A DNA stretch of 32,286 bases from Paracoccaceae bacterium (GTDB lineage: Bacteria > Pseudomonadota > Alphaproteobacteria > Rhodobacterales > Rhodobacteraceae). The notes beneath the pieces were generated by a model, which worked only from the letters and a program-made list of their open reading frames with translations, was not told the origin of the DNA and made no database searches. The position numbers and the translations under genes are program-made. Where the stretch lies: positions 1 through 32,286 of the forward strand of contig JAAEUI010000500.1 of assembly GCA_024227475.1 (NCBI GenBank). Reading direction: 5' to 3'. Shown here in pieces: positions 14,428-23,692 of this stretch; the first letter of the stretch is position 1; every line of letters begins with the position of its first letter.

Positions 14428-15164
14428 AACTGCCGTTTTCCAGTGACGGAGGGTATGGCGCCGGGGCAGCGATTGGCGTTGTCGTTTTATCCACCGATGA
14501 AACCCTGGAGCCGGAGTTACGCCAGGTAACGGCGGGTTCCGGGGCGAGCCTGTATCACACCCGCATTCCGTTTGATCCGGTTGTCACTCCACACACTCTG
14601 GCGCAGATGGAGGATGAGCTGCCTGCCTCACTGCGCCTGCTGCCCAAACACACCAAATACGGTGCCATTGGCTATGGCTGTACCTCCGGAGCGACGATTA
14701 TCGGGTCCGCCCGGATTGCACAAATCGTGCATGCCCGGTTTCCCGGTGTCGCGGTGAGCGATCCGATTGCAGCGGTGATTGCTGCCTGTCGGGCTCTGGG
14801 TGTTAAGAGGTTGGGGATGCTGACGCCGTATCGCCTGGATGTGACCATGGCCATGCGTGATTTATTGCAGGAAAACGGTATTACAATCAGCACCTTCGGC
14901 TCCTTTGAGGAAGCCGAGGATTACAAAGTGGCGCGGATCACCGAACAATCGACGCTTGAAGGGCTGTTGCAGGTCGAGGCCGCAGACTGTGACGCGGTTT
15001 TCGCGTCCTGCACGAATTTGCGCAGCTTCACGGTGATTGAAGCGGCAGAGCATCAACTGGGCAAACCGGTGATTTCCAGCAATTCGGCCTTTGTCTGGCA
15101 TTTACACAAGATAGCCGGAATATCCGGGCCGGTGGCTGGCCCGGGAAAGCTCTATTCGATCTGA
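14424..15164 (+). CDS. Asp/Glu racemase superfamily protein (maleate isomerase / arylmalonate decarboxylase-like)
   Basis: A 246-aa protein with the two catalytic-type cysteines of the superfamily: C86 in YGCTSGATIIG and C196 in FASCTNLRSF. The N-terminal GVVVLSTDETLEPELRQV and YHTRIPFDPV match the maleate isomerase, arylmalonate decarboxylase and EutA branch rather than true aspartate racemase. With both Cys present, isomerase or racemase chemistry is more likely than decarboxylation by one Cys. Last gene of the operon; its ATG overlaps the M24 stop. It ends 15 bp from the end of topA on the other strand. Confidence 0.82.
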   Translation: MKLPFSSDGGYGAGAAIGVVVLSTDETLEPELRQVTAGSGASLYHTRIPFDPVVTPHTLAQMEDELPASLRLLPKHTKYGAIGYGCTSGATIIGSARIAQIVHARFPGVAVSDPIAAVIAACRALGVKRLGMLTPYRLDVTMAMRDLLQENGITISTFGSFEEAEDYKVARITEQSTLEGLLQVEAADCDAVFASCTNLRSFTVIEAAEHQLGKPVISSNSAFVWHLHKIAGISGPVAGPGKLYSI

Positions 15165-15179
15165 ATCTGGAACGCGGTG

Positions 15180-17750
15180 CTACTTTTTCGCAGCGGCCCT
15201 TTTCTTAGGCGCGGCCTTTTTCTTTTTCTTGCCCTTACTCGCTGCCTTGGCGGCGATCAGTTCCACTGCCTGCTCCATGGTTAGGCTGGATGGGTCGGTC
15301 TCTTTAGGCAGGGTGGCATTGATCTTGCCCCATTTCACATAAGGCCCATAGCGCCCGTCCATCACGTTCACCGGTCCGCCCTCGCTGGGGTGCTCGCCCA
15401 GTTCCTTGAGCGGCGTCGCTGCGGCTCCACGCCCGCCGTTGGCGGCTTTTTGCGCGATCAGTTCTACGGCCCGGTTCATACCGACGGTAAACACTTCTGC
15501 TGGGTCCTTGATGTTGGCGTAAATCCGACGCGCGGTCTTTTTGCCCTCTTCCAGCGGCATTTCCCACATCACATATGGGCCATAGCGCCCGATCGCCGCC
15601 TCCACCTTGCCACCGTCCGGGTGATCGCCGATGAAGCGGGGCAGAGACAACAGGTCCAGCGCCATTTTCAGGTCTACCGTATCCAGTTCGACACCTTTCG
15701 GGATAGACGCGCGCGGTGGCTTGGGTTCGTCTTCGCTCACATCGCGGCGCTGCACATAGGGGCCAAAGCGCCCGGAGCGCAGCTTGATTGGGTCGCCATT
15801 TTCGTCGGCACCCAGCAGCTTGCCATCTGGCCCGGCGATATCACCGCCTTCCATCTCACCGGCCAGCGGGCGGGTGTAGCGGCACTCCGGGTAGTTTGAA
15901 CAGCCGATGAAGGCCCCACCGGAGCGCGCCGTTCGCATCGACAGGCGACCGTTGCCGCAGGTTTTACAGATGCGCGGGTCAGAGCCGTCTTCATTGGGTG
16001 GGAACAGATGCGGCTCCAGCACCTCGTTGATTTTTTCCAGCACCTCGGTGATACGCAGATCGGCAGTTTCGCCGATCGCGGCGGAAAAATCGCGCCAGAA
16101 ACGGGATAGAACCGCCTTGTAATCCTCGCGCCCGCCGGAAATATCATCCAGTTCCTCTTCCAGCTGCGCGGTGAAATTATAGCCGACGTACTGACGGAAG
16201 TAGTTTTCCAGAAAGGCGATAACCAGACGCCCCTTATCCTCTGGAATCAAACGATTTTTTTCTTTGCGCACGTATTCACGGGTCTGGATCGTGGTGACAA
16301 TTGAGGCATAGGTCGAGGGCCGCCCGATGCCAAGTTCCTCCATGCGTTTGACCAGTGTGGCCTCGGTGTAACGCGGCGGTGGCTGGGTGAAATGCTGCTC
16401 AGGTGAAACCGAGCGCTTGTCGGCAGTTTCGCCCTGCATGATTTGTGGCAGACGTTTGTCGTCATCATCGACAACCTGATCGTCGCGGCCTTCTTCATAG
16501 ACCCGCAAAAATCCGTCAAACATCACCACCTGGCCCGTGGCCCGCAGGCCAACCTGACCATCCGCCGACAGGATATCAACCGTGGTGCGTTCCAGCCGCG
16601 CAGCTTCCATCTGGCTTGAAATCGTACGCTTCCAGATCAGGTCGTAAAGCTTGCGCTGATCGGCTTCCAGCCGGGCCAGATCAGACGGGGTTTTGTTCAT
16701 GTCCGTCGGGCGGATGCACTCGTGCGCTTCTTGCGCATTCTTGGCTTTGTTTTTGTACATGCGTGGGCTGGCGGGCACATAAGCCTCGCCGTATTTCGCC
16801 TTGATGGTATCGCGCGCCGCCATCACCGCTTCGGGCGCCATGTCGATGCCATCGGTTCGCATGTAGGTGATGTAGCCGGCCTCATACAACCGTTGCGCCG
16901 TGCTCATAGTCTGGCGGGCACCAAAGCCGAACTTGCGGCTGGCCTCCTGTTGCAGGGTCGAGGTCATGAACGGGGCCGAAGGGTTGCGGTTGGCGGGTTT
17001 GGCCTCGACCTTGCCCACCGAAAGATCGCGCGACTGAATAGCGTGCACCGCGAGTTCAGCGGCTTCGGTTGTCGCGATGCTGAATTTGTCGAGCTTCTTG
17101 CCGCCCAGGATAGTCAGCCGGGTTTCATATTCCTGGGCGCGTGGGGTGGCGAGGATGGCTTTGACCGACCAGTATTCGCGCGGCTTGAAAGCTTCGATCT
17201 CCATCTCGCGCTCAACGATCAGACGCAAGCTGACAGATTGCACCCGTCCGGCGGATTTCGCGCCCGGCAGCTTGCGCCACAAAACCGGCGAAAGGTTGAA
17301 ACCCACCAGATAATCAAGCGCGCGGCGGGCCAGGTAGGCCTCGACCAGTTCCATATCCACATCGCGCGGGTTTTTCATCGCGGTGGTCACGGCGTCTTTG
17401 GTGATGGCGTTGAACACCACCCGGCTGACGGGGGTGGATTTCTTGATCGCCTTGCGTTTGCGCAGGGCCTCCTCCAGGTGCCAGCTGATCGCCTCGCCCT
17501 CCCGGTCGGGGTCGGTTGCGAGGATCAGTTCGTTGTCGTCTTTCAGGGCTTCGGCGATGGCACGGACGTGTTTCTGGCTGTCGCTTGCGACCTCCCATTT
17601 CATGGCAAATTCATTGTCTGTATCGACCGAACCGTCCTTGGGTGGCAGGTCGCGGACATGGCCATAAGAGGCCAGTACCGTGTAATCATCGCCTAAATAT
17701 TTGTTTATTGTCTTGGCTTTAGCTGGGGACTCGACGACGACAACTGGCAT
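15180..17750 (-). CDS. topA: DNA topoisomerase I
   Basis: Type IA topoisomerase that relaxes negative supercoils; 856 aa. The Toprim domain starts at once (VVVVESPAKAKTI, E7) and has DPDREGE at 80-86. The active-site Tyr is Y296 in GYITYMRTD. TEATLVKRMEELGIGRPSTYA is the core family signature. One four-Cys zinc finger (CKTCG ... CSNYPEC) follows the core. Then come three C-terminal repeats built on GRFGPYV/GRYGPYV, and a Lys/Ala-rich tail (KKKKKAAPKKRAAAKK) that would bind DNA or RNA polymerase. AGGA lies 7 nt before the ATG. dprA lies upstream on the same strand, as often in alphaproteobacteria, here with a 222-bp gap holding a repeat. Confidence 0.97.
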   Translation of the reverse strand: MPVVVVESPAKAKTINKYLGDDYTVLASYGHVRDLPPKDGSVDTDNEFAMKWEVASDSQKHVRAIAEALKDDNELILATDPDREGEAISWHLEEALRKRKAIKKSTPVSRVVFNAITKDAVTTAMKNPRDVDMELVEAYLARRALDYLVGFNLSPVLWRKLPGAKSAGRVQSVSLRLIVEREMEIEAFKPREYWSVKAILATPRAQEYETRLTILGGKKLDKFSIATTEAAELAVHAIQSRDLSVGKVEAKPANRNPSAPFMTSTLQQEASRKFGFGARQTMSTAQRLYEAGYITYMRTDGIDMAPEAVMAARDTIKAKYGEAYVPASPRMYKNKAKNAQEAHECIRPTDMNKTPSDLARLEADQRKLYDLIWKRTISSQMEAARLERTTVDILSADGQVGLRATGQVVMFDGFLRVYEEGRDDQVVDDDDKRLPQIMQGETADKRSVSPEQHFTQPPPRYTEATLVKRMEELGIGRPSTYASIVTTIQTREYVRKEKNRLIPEDKGRLVIAFLENYFRQYVGYNFTAQLEEELDDISGGREDYKAVLSRFWRDFSAAIGETADLRITEVLEKINEVLEPHLFPPNEDGSDPRICKTCGNGRLSMRTARSGGAFIGCSNYPECRYTRPLAGEMEGGDIAGPDGKLLGADENGDPIKLRSGRFGPYVQRRDVSEDEPKPPRASIPKGVELDTVDLKMALDLLSLPRFIGDHPDGGKVEAAIGRYGPYVMWEMPLEEGKKTARRIYANIKDPAEVFTVGMNRAVELIAQKAANGGRGAAATPLKELGEHPSEGGPVNVMDGRYGPYVKWGKINATLPKETDPSSLTMEQAVELIAAKAASKGKKKKKAAPKKRAAAKK

Positions 17751-17884
17751 GGAAATTCCTGTGAATCATTTTGCTGCTCGGGCGCAGGGAAAATGTGGGC
17801 GGGGGTCTTGCTTGTCAATGGGGGAGTTGGGGATAGGGTTTGTGGCTTGTTGTTTTGCCTGTGTGCTGCAGACCTTTCAGCACC

Positions 17885-17962
17885 TGTCATCCCAGCGAAA
17901 GCGGGGGCCTCCCTCGACCTCGTACGACTTTGCCCTGGGTCCCCACTTTCGTGGGGATGACA
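17885..17962. repeat. GTCATCCC..GCGAAAGCGGGG-type repeat, facing pair
   Basis: Left unit TGTCATCCCAGCGAAAGCGG starts at 17885; right unit at 17937-17962 is its reverse complement with few changes and has its own hairpin CCCCAC, TTTC, GTGGGG (41-56 of that line). This is the widespread proteobacterial REP type seen between genes. It sits between topA and dprA. A single unit of the same family is at 28593-28618. Confidence 0.75.
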
Positions 17963-17972
17963 CCCAAAAACG

Positions 17973-19091
17973 TCACCCCGCCAGTGCCAGCATCCCGCCG
18001 GGCTGACGCTCGATCTTGCCTTCCAGCTCCAACGAGATCAGGTGCTGGCTGACGTGTTTTGCTGGCAGCCCGCTGTCGCGGATCAGCATGTCTTCGGCAA
18101 TGGCGGTGGGGCTGAGCAGGCTGAGGATGGTCTGGTCGATCTGGTCAGGTGGCGGCGCCTGGCTGCCTTCGTCTGCCACCGGCACCGGTGCGTGGGGCGC
18201 CGTGTGGCGCAGCAGCGCCTCGACGATATCAGCCCCGGAACGCACCAGCGTGGCCCCGTCCCGGATCAGCATGTTGCAGCCCGCCGCCCGGCCATCCAAC
18301 GGATTGCCCGGTACGGCCATCACCTCGCGCCCCAGATCGGCGGCCTCCCGCGCCGTGATCAGGCTGCCGGATCGTGCCGCGCCCTCAACAACCACGGTGG
18401 CCTGGGACAACCCGGCGATAATTCGGTTGCGCTGCGGGAAATGCCGGGCCTGGGGCACCAGCCCGATGGACTGTTCTGACAGGCGCAGCCCGGTTTGCGC
18501 TATCTGTTCATGCAACCTGGTATTCTCGCGCGGGTAAATCACATCGAGCCCCGAGGCCTGCACCGCGATGGTGCCGGTCTCCAGAGCCGCGCGATGTGCT
18601 TCGGCATCAATCCCCCGGGCAAGGCCAGAGGTGATCATAAACCCTGCCTCGCCCAGTTCGCGGGCGATCAGGCGGGTCATGCGCACGCCAAGGCTGGAAG
18701 CGTTGCGCGCACCCACCAGCGATACGGACGGGCGCAACAACAGATCCGGGTCTCCTAACGCCCAGAGGACCGGCGGTGCATCGTCGCTGGCCGCCAGTAA
18801 AGCAGGATAGGCTGCGTCACCCTGGCAGATCAGGCGAAACCCAAGGCTACAACCGTCTGAAAACTCCTTGACCGCCCAGTCGGCAGGATAGGCCGTGTAA
18901 CCCTTGACGCCGGCAGTTCGGGCAACCCCCGGCAAGGCGAGAATCGCCTCGGACGCAGTGCCATATTCATTGAGAAGCCGGTGATAGGTGGCGGGCCCGA
19001 CACGCCGCGAGCGGATCAGGCGCAGACAGTCAATCTGTTCCTGCTCGGTTTTTGGCAGGGTCGGAAACGGCGGTGTCTGGCGCGTTGTCAT
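17973..19091 (-). CDS. dprA: DNA processing protein DprA (Smf)
   Basis: Binds incoming single-stranded DNA in natural transformation and hands it to RecA. About 372 aa from the ATG at 19091 (MTTRQTPPF). An N-terminal helical SAM-like region (QEQIDCLRLIRSRRVGP) is followed by the Rossmann-like Smf core: VSLVGARNASSLG, MITSGLARGIDAEAHRAAL, QASGLDVIYPREN, FPQRNRIIAGLS, EGAARSGSLITAREAADLGR and VPGNPLDGRAAGCNMLIRDG. The C-terminal DML1-like winged helix (from about residue 300) ends LEGKIERQPGGMLALAG. The frame is open 20 codons upstream of the chosen start. Located upstream of topA on the same strand. Confidence 0.95.
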   Translation of the reverse strand: MTTRQTPPFPTLPKTEQEQIDCLRLIRSRRVGPATYHRLLNEYGTASEAILALPGVARTAGVKGYTAYPADWAVKEFSDGCSLGFRLICQGDAAYPALLAASDDAPPVLWALGDPDLLLRPSVSLVGARNASSLGVRMTRLIARELGEAGFMITSGLARGIDAEAHRAALETGTIAVQASGLDVIYPRENTRLHEQIAQTGLRLSEQSIGLVPQARHFPQRNRIIAGLSQATVVVEGAARSGSLITAREAADLGREVMAVPGNPLDGRAAGCNMLIRDGATLVRSGADIVEALLRHTAPHAPVPVADEGSQAPPPDQIDQTILSLLSPTAIAEDMLIRDSGLPAKHVSQHLISLELEGKIERQPGGMLALAG

Positions 19092-19369
19092 TTTCTGAGC
19101 CTGCCAGCTTGCAGTTAACAGGAGGTGAATCACCATCCCAGGCGATGTCAAAACCTTCGTTTTAACTTACCGGCCTAACGTTCCGGCTTCGCCGTCTTTG
19201 CGAGCGGAGTGGTTTTGCCGGAACAATCTACAGCGGGATGAAATTGCCTTGGGCGACAAGCCGGGTGGCAACCACAAGCGCTTTACCTGGTGCACTTGTT
19301 GTGCAGGGTCGAAAAACACCTAACCGCGGACCGTACCGGCAATGCTCAGTCATTCGCAACCGATATTCG

Positions 19370-19858
19370 TCACAAAGGCTTGAACATGACCAGACATTCA
19401 AGCGGAAACGGCGCGCCCAGTGTGTCGACCATCACGGTCTCGATTCCACTCTGCTTCCAGCCCGCCTTTTCATAAAATGCAATGGCTCGCGCGTTCTGCG
19501 GGATCACATCGAGACGCGCCTCATTGTGCCCGGCTGCGGCGATGCGGGCGAGGCCGTCTGCCATCAGCCTTGATGCCGCACCAGTGCCACGCGCCTGCGG
19601 GCCGACGTACATCTGGTAGATTTCATCACCCTTAACGGCACAGAGGCCCAGCGGTTCGCCTTTGTCGCCAAGTGTTGAGGTTGTTGCCAGCATGTCCTGA
19701 AGGCGGATCAGAAAACTGTCGCGGGTGCGCATGGCGGTCAGTTCGGCGGACACATATGCTGCATGGGCCTCGGTCCAGCCCTGATACCAGAGATCAACAA
19801 GTGCGGGCTGGTCGGCTTTGACGGCAGGGCGGATCGGGTGGTGCATAGGCTCACTCAA
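19370..19858 (-). CDS. GNAT family N-acetyltransferase
   Basis: A 162-aa single-domain GNAT. The N-terminus IRPAVKADQPALVDLWYQGW is the usual first strand and helix. IYQMYVGPQARGTGAASRLM is motif A, with the acetyl-CoA pyrophosphate loop (Q/RxxGxG/A). LDVIPQNARAIAFYEKAGWKQSG is motif B. The acceptor is unknown. It is transcribed toward dprA with a gap of about 280 bp, and is downstream of tldD across a hairpin-rich stretch of 182 bp, so it probably has its own promoter. Confidence 0.87.
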   Translation of the reverse strand: MSEPMHHPIRPAVKADQPALVDLWYQGWTEAHAAYVSAELTAMRTRDSFLIRLQDMLATTSTLGDKGEPLGLCAVKGDEIYQMYVGPQARGTGAASRLMADGLARIAAAGHNEARLDVIPQNARAIAFYEKAGWKQSGIETVMVDTLGAPFPLECLVMFKPL

Positions 19859-19887
19859 TTGAGCGCCTTGCGGCGCATTCCTTTTAG

Positions 19888-20035
19888 GCCGGGCCTTGGG
19901 GCCCGGCGGTTTTACCAGCTGAGAAGCCCTGACGGGGTGTCAGGGCATGTCTAAGGCTGATGTGAGTCGCGCCAGAGTAAAGGGTAAAGGGCTTTCAGCC
20001 CCGGCTGCGCCGCCCTTGACACTGTCCCGACTCAC
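19888..20035. repeat. Cluster of strong hairpins between tldD and a GNAT gene
   Basis: Three perfect inverted repeats: GCCGGGCC (19888-19895) with GGCCCGGC (19900-19907), followed on the plus strand by GGTTTT; GCCCTGAC (19926-19933) with GTCAGGGC (19939-19946); and the long-range pair GTGAGTCG (19962-19969) with CGACTCAC (20028-20035). They lie downstream of tldD on the minus strand. The nearest one may end tldD transcripts, but none has a T-run on that strand. Confidence 0.5.
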
Positions 20036-20040
20036 GGGGC

Positions 20041-21468
20041 TCAAACCGCGCTCCCCCCAACCGTCAGCCCGCCGATCAGCAATGTTGGCTGGCCAACGCC
20101 GACCGGTACCCATTGACCGGCCTTGCCGCAGTTGCCCATGCCGGGGTCGAGTTCCATGTCGTTGCCGATAGCGCGGATCTGTTTCAGCGCAGTGGCGCCA
20201 TCGCCGATCAGGGTGGCACCTTTGACCGGGGCGCCGATCTTGCCGTTTTTTACCCGATAGGCTTCGGTGCAGGAAAACACGAATTTGCCGCTGGTGATAT
20301 CGACCTGCCCGCCACCAAAGCCGACCGCGTAAATCCCGTCTTTGATTTCGGCCACGATATCCTCGCGTTTCGCCGTACCGCCCAGCATATAGGTGTTGGT
20401 CATGCGCGGCATCGGAGCGTGGGCGTAGCTTTCGCGCCGCCCGTTGCCGGTGGGCTCCACCCCCATCAGCCGGGCGTTCTGACGGTCCTGCATCAGGCCT
20501 ACCAGAACACCGTCTTCAATCAGAAGGTTTTTACCTGACTGTGTGCCTTCGTCATCAAAACTGATCGAACCGCGCCGGTCGGGCAGGGTGCCGTCGTCCA
20601 GCACGGTGACGCCCTTGGCGGCGACGCGTTCGCCCATCAGACCGGCAAATGCGGAGGTTTTCTTGCGGTTGAAATCGCCCTCCAGCCCGTGGCCGACCGC
20701 TTCGTGTAACAAAATACCGGGCCAGCCCGCGCCAAGGGCAACGTCAAACACACCCGCCGGGGCCGGTTCCGCATTCAGATTGACCATTGCAATGCGCAAA
20801 GCTTCCCGCGCTGTCTGATGCCAGTTGTCCGCCGCCATAAGCCCGTTCAACCCATATCGCCCGCCCCCTCCGGCGCTGCCGGTTTCGCGGCGGCCGTTTT
20901 TTTCGACGATGATGCTGACATTGAGCCGCGTCAGAGGACGCACATCGCGCAGACGCAAGCCCTCGGGGCGCAGGATTTCGACCTCCTGTAGGGATGCAGA
21001 CAGGGAGGCCGAGACCTGAACCACGCGGCTGTCCAGATCGCGGGCAAAGGCGTCGATTTCGCGCAAGGTTTCTATTTTTACTGAAAATTCGGCATCAGCC
21101 ATGGGATCGGCATCAGTATAGAGCCGCTGGTTGGTCGGCTGTGGCGGAGCCGCCAGCCTGCCCCCGCCATCCCCAACCGCCAGCCGCGCGGTTTCAGCCG
21201 CGCGTTTCAAAGCGGCTTGGGTCATTTCGGTTGAATGGGCGTATCCGGCGGTTTCTCCACGAACAGCGCGCAGCCCAAAACCCTCGGCAGCGTTGTAAGA
21301 TGCCGTTCGCACCCGGCCATCGTCAAAAACCAGTGCTTCTGAGCGGCGGCGCTCAAGAAATAACTCTCCGTCATCTGCTCCGTTCAATGTCTGCTTAAGC
21401 GTGTTTAAGGCGGCGCTTTCGTCAAAATGGGTTTCAAATGGACGAAAAGGGCCTGTTTCGCGGGTCAT
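20041..21468 (-). CDS. tldD: Metalloprotease TldD
   Basis: Subunit of the TldD/TldE zinc protease (PmbA/TldD family), which trims modified peptides and degrades unfolded proteins. It has 475 aa. The active-site HEAVGH (HExxxH) is at 255-260, followed by [53 protein letters not shown] and [21 protein letters not shown] (its Cys is the third ligand region) are diagnostic of TldD. AAGGAA lies before the ATG. The partner tldE is not in the window. The gene is divergent from the cytochrome oxidase operon, with 179 bp between starts, a common layout in Rhodobacterales. Confidence 0.96.
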   Translation of the reverse strand: MTRETGPFRPFETHFDESAALNTLKQTLNGADDGELFLERRRSEALVFDDGRVRTASYNAAEGFGLRAVRGETAGYAHSTEMTQAALKRAAETARLAVGDGGGRLAAPPQPTNQRLYTDADPMADAEFSVKIETLREIDAFARDLDSRVVQVSASLSASLQEVEILRPEGLRLRDVRPLTRLNVSIIVEKNGRRETGSAGGGGRYGLNGLMAADNWHQTAREALRIAMVNLNAEPAPAGVFDVALGAGWPGILLHEAVGHGLEGDFNRKKTSAFAGLMGERVAAKGVTVLDDGTLPDRRGSISFDDEGTQSGKNLLIEDGVLVGLMQDRQNARLMGVEPTGNGRRESYAHAPMPRMTNTYMLGGTAKREDIVAEIKDGIYAVGFGGGQVDITSGKFVFSCTEAYRVKNGKIGAPVKGATLIGDGATALKQIRAIGNDMELDPGMGNCGKAGQWVPVGVGQPTLLIGGLTVGGSAV

Positions 21469-21647
21469 GGCGGAGTTCCTTGGCTTTTTGTCTGATCACT
21501 TATGGCGGTGCATTACAACAAAGGATATGCTTGTTTTTGATCCGCATTATTGCTTTATGGAGCGACAGGAACAACAGGGGATTCTTGCCAGAGGCGAGAT
21601 TTGCCTTTTTTGCGGCGGGATCGCTGCACGGAAAACAGGGGATAAGC

Positions 21648-22496
21648 ATGAAAGTCACAAAAAACCTGACAGCATTGGTGAGTGCAACGGTGCTAGGCAG
21701 CGCTGCCATGGCACAGGAGGCGCTGCCAACTGTCGGAAAGCCAATCGCTGCGGGAAAAGGCTTTCAGGAAGCTGCAACCGAACTGATGCGTGATGCGGTC
21801 TGGCTGGATAATTACATTCTGACCATCATCACAGTGATCACCATTTTTGTCACAATTTTGCTGGGCATCTGCATTGTCCGGTTCAACAGTAAATCCAACC
21901 CCAATCCCGCAAGGTTTTCCCACAACTCTGCGCTGGAAGTGGGCTGGACCCTGATTCCGATCCTGATCCTGATTGCGATCATGCCGTTTTCGCTGGCGAC
22001 TTTGTTCAAGCAGCAGATTATTCCAGACGCTGACATCACCATCAAGGCAACCGGCAACCAGTGGTACTGGACGCATGAGTACGTCGATCACAATATGGGC
22101 TTTGACAGCTTTATGCTGGCGCGCGAAGAACTGGCCGAGAACGGCTATGCCGATGATGAATACCTGTTGGCGACCGACACGGCTGTTGTTGTCCCAACCG
22201 GCAAAACCATTGTTGTGCAGGTCACTGCGTCCGATGTAATCCACTCCTGGGCGATCCCGTCCTTTGGCGTGAAGCAGGATGGTGTTCCCGGCCGTCTGGC
22301 CGAGTTGTGGTTTAAAGTGGATGAGGGCAACGAGGGTGTTTACTTCGGTCAGTGTTCAGAACTTTGCGGCAAGGACCATTCCTATATGCCGATCACGGTG
22401 AAGGCCGTTTCGCAGGCTGACTACGAAAAATGGCTGGACGGCGCGATCAAGGAATTCGCCGGCACGCCACGAAGCGTTAAAGTCGCAGCCAACTAA
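21648..22496 (+). CDS. ctaC: Cytochrome c oxidase subunit II (aa3 type)
   Basis: Takes electrons from cytochrome c through the binuclear CuA centre. The ATG at 21648 follows AGGGGA; the frame is open far upstream but only this start gives a signal peptide ([20 protein letters not shown], cut near 22). 282 aa. Two transmembrane helices lie at about 55-80 and 97-119. The aromatic cluster [10 protein letters not shown] at 136-145 is for electron entry. CuA ligands are H199, C236, E238, C240, H244 and M247. First gene of the cta cluster. A weak promoter-like pair, TTGTTT (21531-21536) and TTTATG (21554-21559), lies upstream with 17-bp spacing. Confidence 0.97.
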   Translation: MKVTKNLTALVSATVLGSAAMAQEALPTVGKPIAAGKGFQEAATELMRDAVWLDNYILTIITVITIFVTILLGICIVRFNSKSNPNPARFSHNSALEVGWTLIPILILIAIMPFSLATLFKQQIIPDADITIKATGNQWYWTHEYVDHNMGFDSFMLAREELAENGYADDEYLLATDTAVVVPTGKTIVVQVTASDVIHSWAIPSFGVKQDGVPGRLAELWFKVDEGNEGVYFGQCSELCGKDHSYMPITVKAVSQADYEKWLDGAIKEFAGTPRSVKVAAN

Positions 22497-22553
22497 TCTG
22501 ATGTTATGGTTGCGGGTCTGAACGGGCCCGTAAACCGTTTTTGGGAACCGCAG

Positions 22554-23504
22554 ATGAGTGATGTTACAGCCACAGACTATAGCCAAGAGGCGCAGTTCGA
22601 CGATTATTTTGCGCTGCTGAAGCCCCGTGTGATGTCGCTGGTGGTGTTCACGGCGGCGGTTGGCCTGCTGGTGGCACCAATTGGGGTTAATCCTGTCATT
22701 GGTTTTGCTTCGATCCTGTTCATCGCAGTGGGTGCGGGTGCCTCAGGCGCGCTCAACATGTGGTGGGACGCTGATATCGACGAGGTGATGAAGCGCACGC
22801 AAACGCGCCCGGTGCCCGCCGGACGGATCACCCCGCGCAACGCGATGATCCTCGGCCTGTGGCTGTCGGTCATTTCGGTGGGAATGCTTGGCCTAACCGC
22901 GAACTGGTTTGCGGCGGGGTTCCTGGCCTTCACCATCTTCTTTTACGCAGTGGTTTATACCATGTGGCTGAAACGTTCGACGCCGCAGAACATCGTGATT
23001 GGCGGCGCTTCCGGGGCTTTCCCACCGATGATCGGCTGGGCCGTGGCCACCGGGGGCGTCAGCATTGAAAGCCTGCTGATGTTTGCCCTGATCTTCATCT
23101 GGACGCCGCCACATTTCTGGTCGCTGGCGTTGTTCATGAACGAGGATTATTCCAAAGCCGGCGTACCAATGCTGACTGTCACCCATGGCAAACGGATCAC
23201 CCGGCGGCAGATTATGCGTTATACGGTGCTGTTGGTGCTGGTCAGTTTGCTGACCGCGTTCACCAGTATTGGCGGGCCGGTCTATTTCATCACCGCGCTG
23301 GCTCTGAATGCGCTGTTTTTGCGGGGTGCCTGGGGATTGTTGAAACGTGCGGAAGCGGCGGCGGAGGCGGACAATTACGCCGACGAACGCAGGTTCTTCA
23401 AACTGTCGCTGGTTTATCTGGCCGGGCATTTCGGGGCGCTGTTGTTGGAAGCAACCCTGCGCGGGCTTGACCTTAGCCCGGCGATCTGGCTGCATCTGGT
23501 GTAG
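22554..23504 (+). CDS. ctaB: Protoheme IX farnesyltransferase (heme O synthase)
   Basis: Membrane UbiA-family prenyltransferase that adds a farnesyl group to heme B, the first step to heme A for cytochrome aa3. 316 aa from ATG 22554 (MSDVTATDYS). The frame is open 16 codons further up to 22506, but that part is not conserved in type. The first Asp-rich motif NMWWDADIDEVMKRTQTRP is at 68-86, and KRSTPQNIVIGGASGAFPP and FIWTPPHFWSLALFMNEDY are the other signatures. Seven or more hydrophobic helices are seen. Second gene of the cta operon, 57 bp after ctaC. Confidence 0.96.
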   Translation: MSDVTATDYSQEAQFDDYFALLKPRVMSLVVFTAAVGLLVAPIGVNPVIGFASILFIAVGAGASGALNMWWDADIDEVMKRTQTRPVPAGRITPRNAMILGLWLSVISVGMLGLTANWFAAGFLAFTIFFYAVVYTMWLKRSTPQNIVIGGASGAFPPMIGWAVATGGVSIESLLMFALIFIWTPPHFWSLALFMNEDYSKAGVPMLTVTHGKRITRRQIMRYTVLLVLVSLLTAFTSIGGPVYFITALALNALFLRGAWGLLKRAEAAAEADNYADERRFFKLSLVYLAGHFGALLLEATLRGLDLSPAIWLHLV

Positions 23505-23506
23505 CC

Positions 23507-23692
23507 ATGGATATTCGCCCGGATCACGAACTGCACCAGCGCCGAAAAAAAAGCAATGTTATGCTCGGCCTTGTGCTTGGCGGATTTGTTGTGCTGGTTT
23601 TTGCCATCACCGTCGTCAAGATGCTGGGCGGGCAAAATCTGGAGGCGTTTGATCATTCCGTGCGCCCGCAACTGACCGAGGCGAGCCAATGA
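23507..23692 (+). CDS. Small single-span protein of the cta operon (CoxF-like)
   Basis: A 61-aa protein: a charged cytoplasmic start (DIRPDHELHQRRKKSN), one transmembrane helix (VMLGLVLGGFVVLVFAITVV, about 18-37), and a short polar tail. It starts 2 nt after the ctaB stop and overlaps ctaG by 4 bp (ATGA), so it is translated with them. Small proteins at this place in alphaproteobacterial cta operons have been called CoxF or CtaF; I rely on position and topology rather than motifs. The role is unknown, probably oxidase assembly. Confidence 0.8.
   Translation: MDIRPDHELHQRRKKSNVMLGLVLGGFVVLVFAITVVKMLGGQNLEAFDHSVRPQLTEASQ

Noticed and set aside
12228-15164. Ectoine-degradation (eut/doe) operon
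   Set aside because: Three superfamilies match, but the ornithine-cyclodeaminase-like EutC and the deacetylase DoeB are absent and the lyase looks DAP-lyase-like, so I did not give eut/doe names.
16722-17696. Plus-strand frame of 324 codons opposite topA
   Set aside because: It lies wholly inside the well-supported topA gene on the other strand, has no ribosome site and shows His/Gly/Arg-rich shadow composition typical of GC-rich antisense frames.
19091-19151. Upstream extension of dprA by 20 codons
   Set aside because: The extra residues are not like DprA N-termini and contain no conserved motif; the ATG at 19091 leads directly into the family start.
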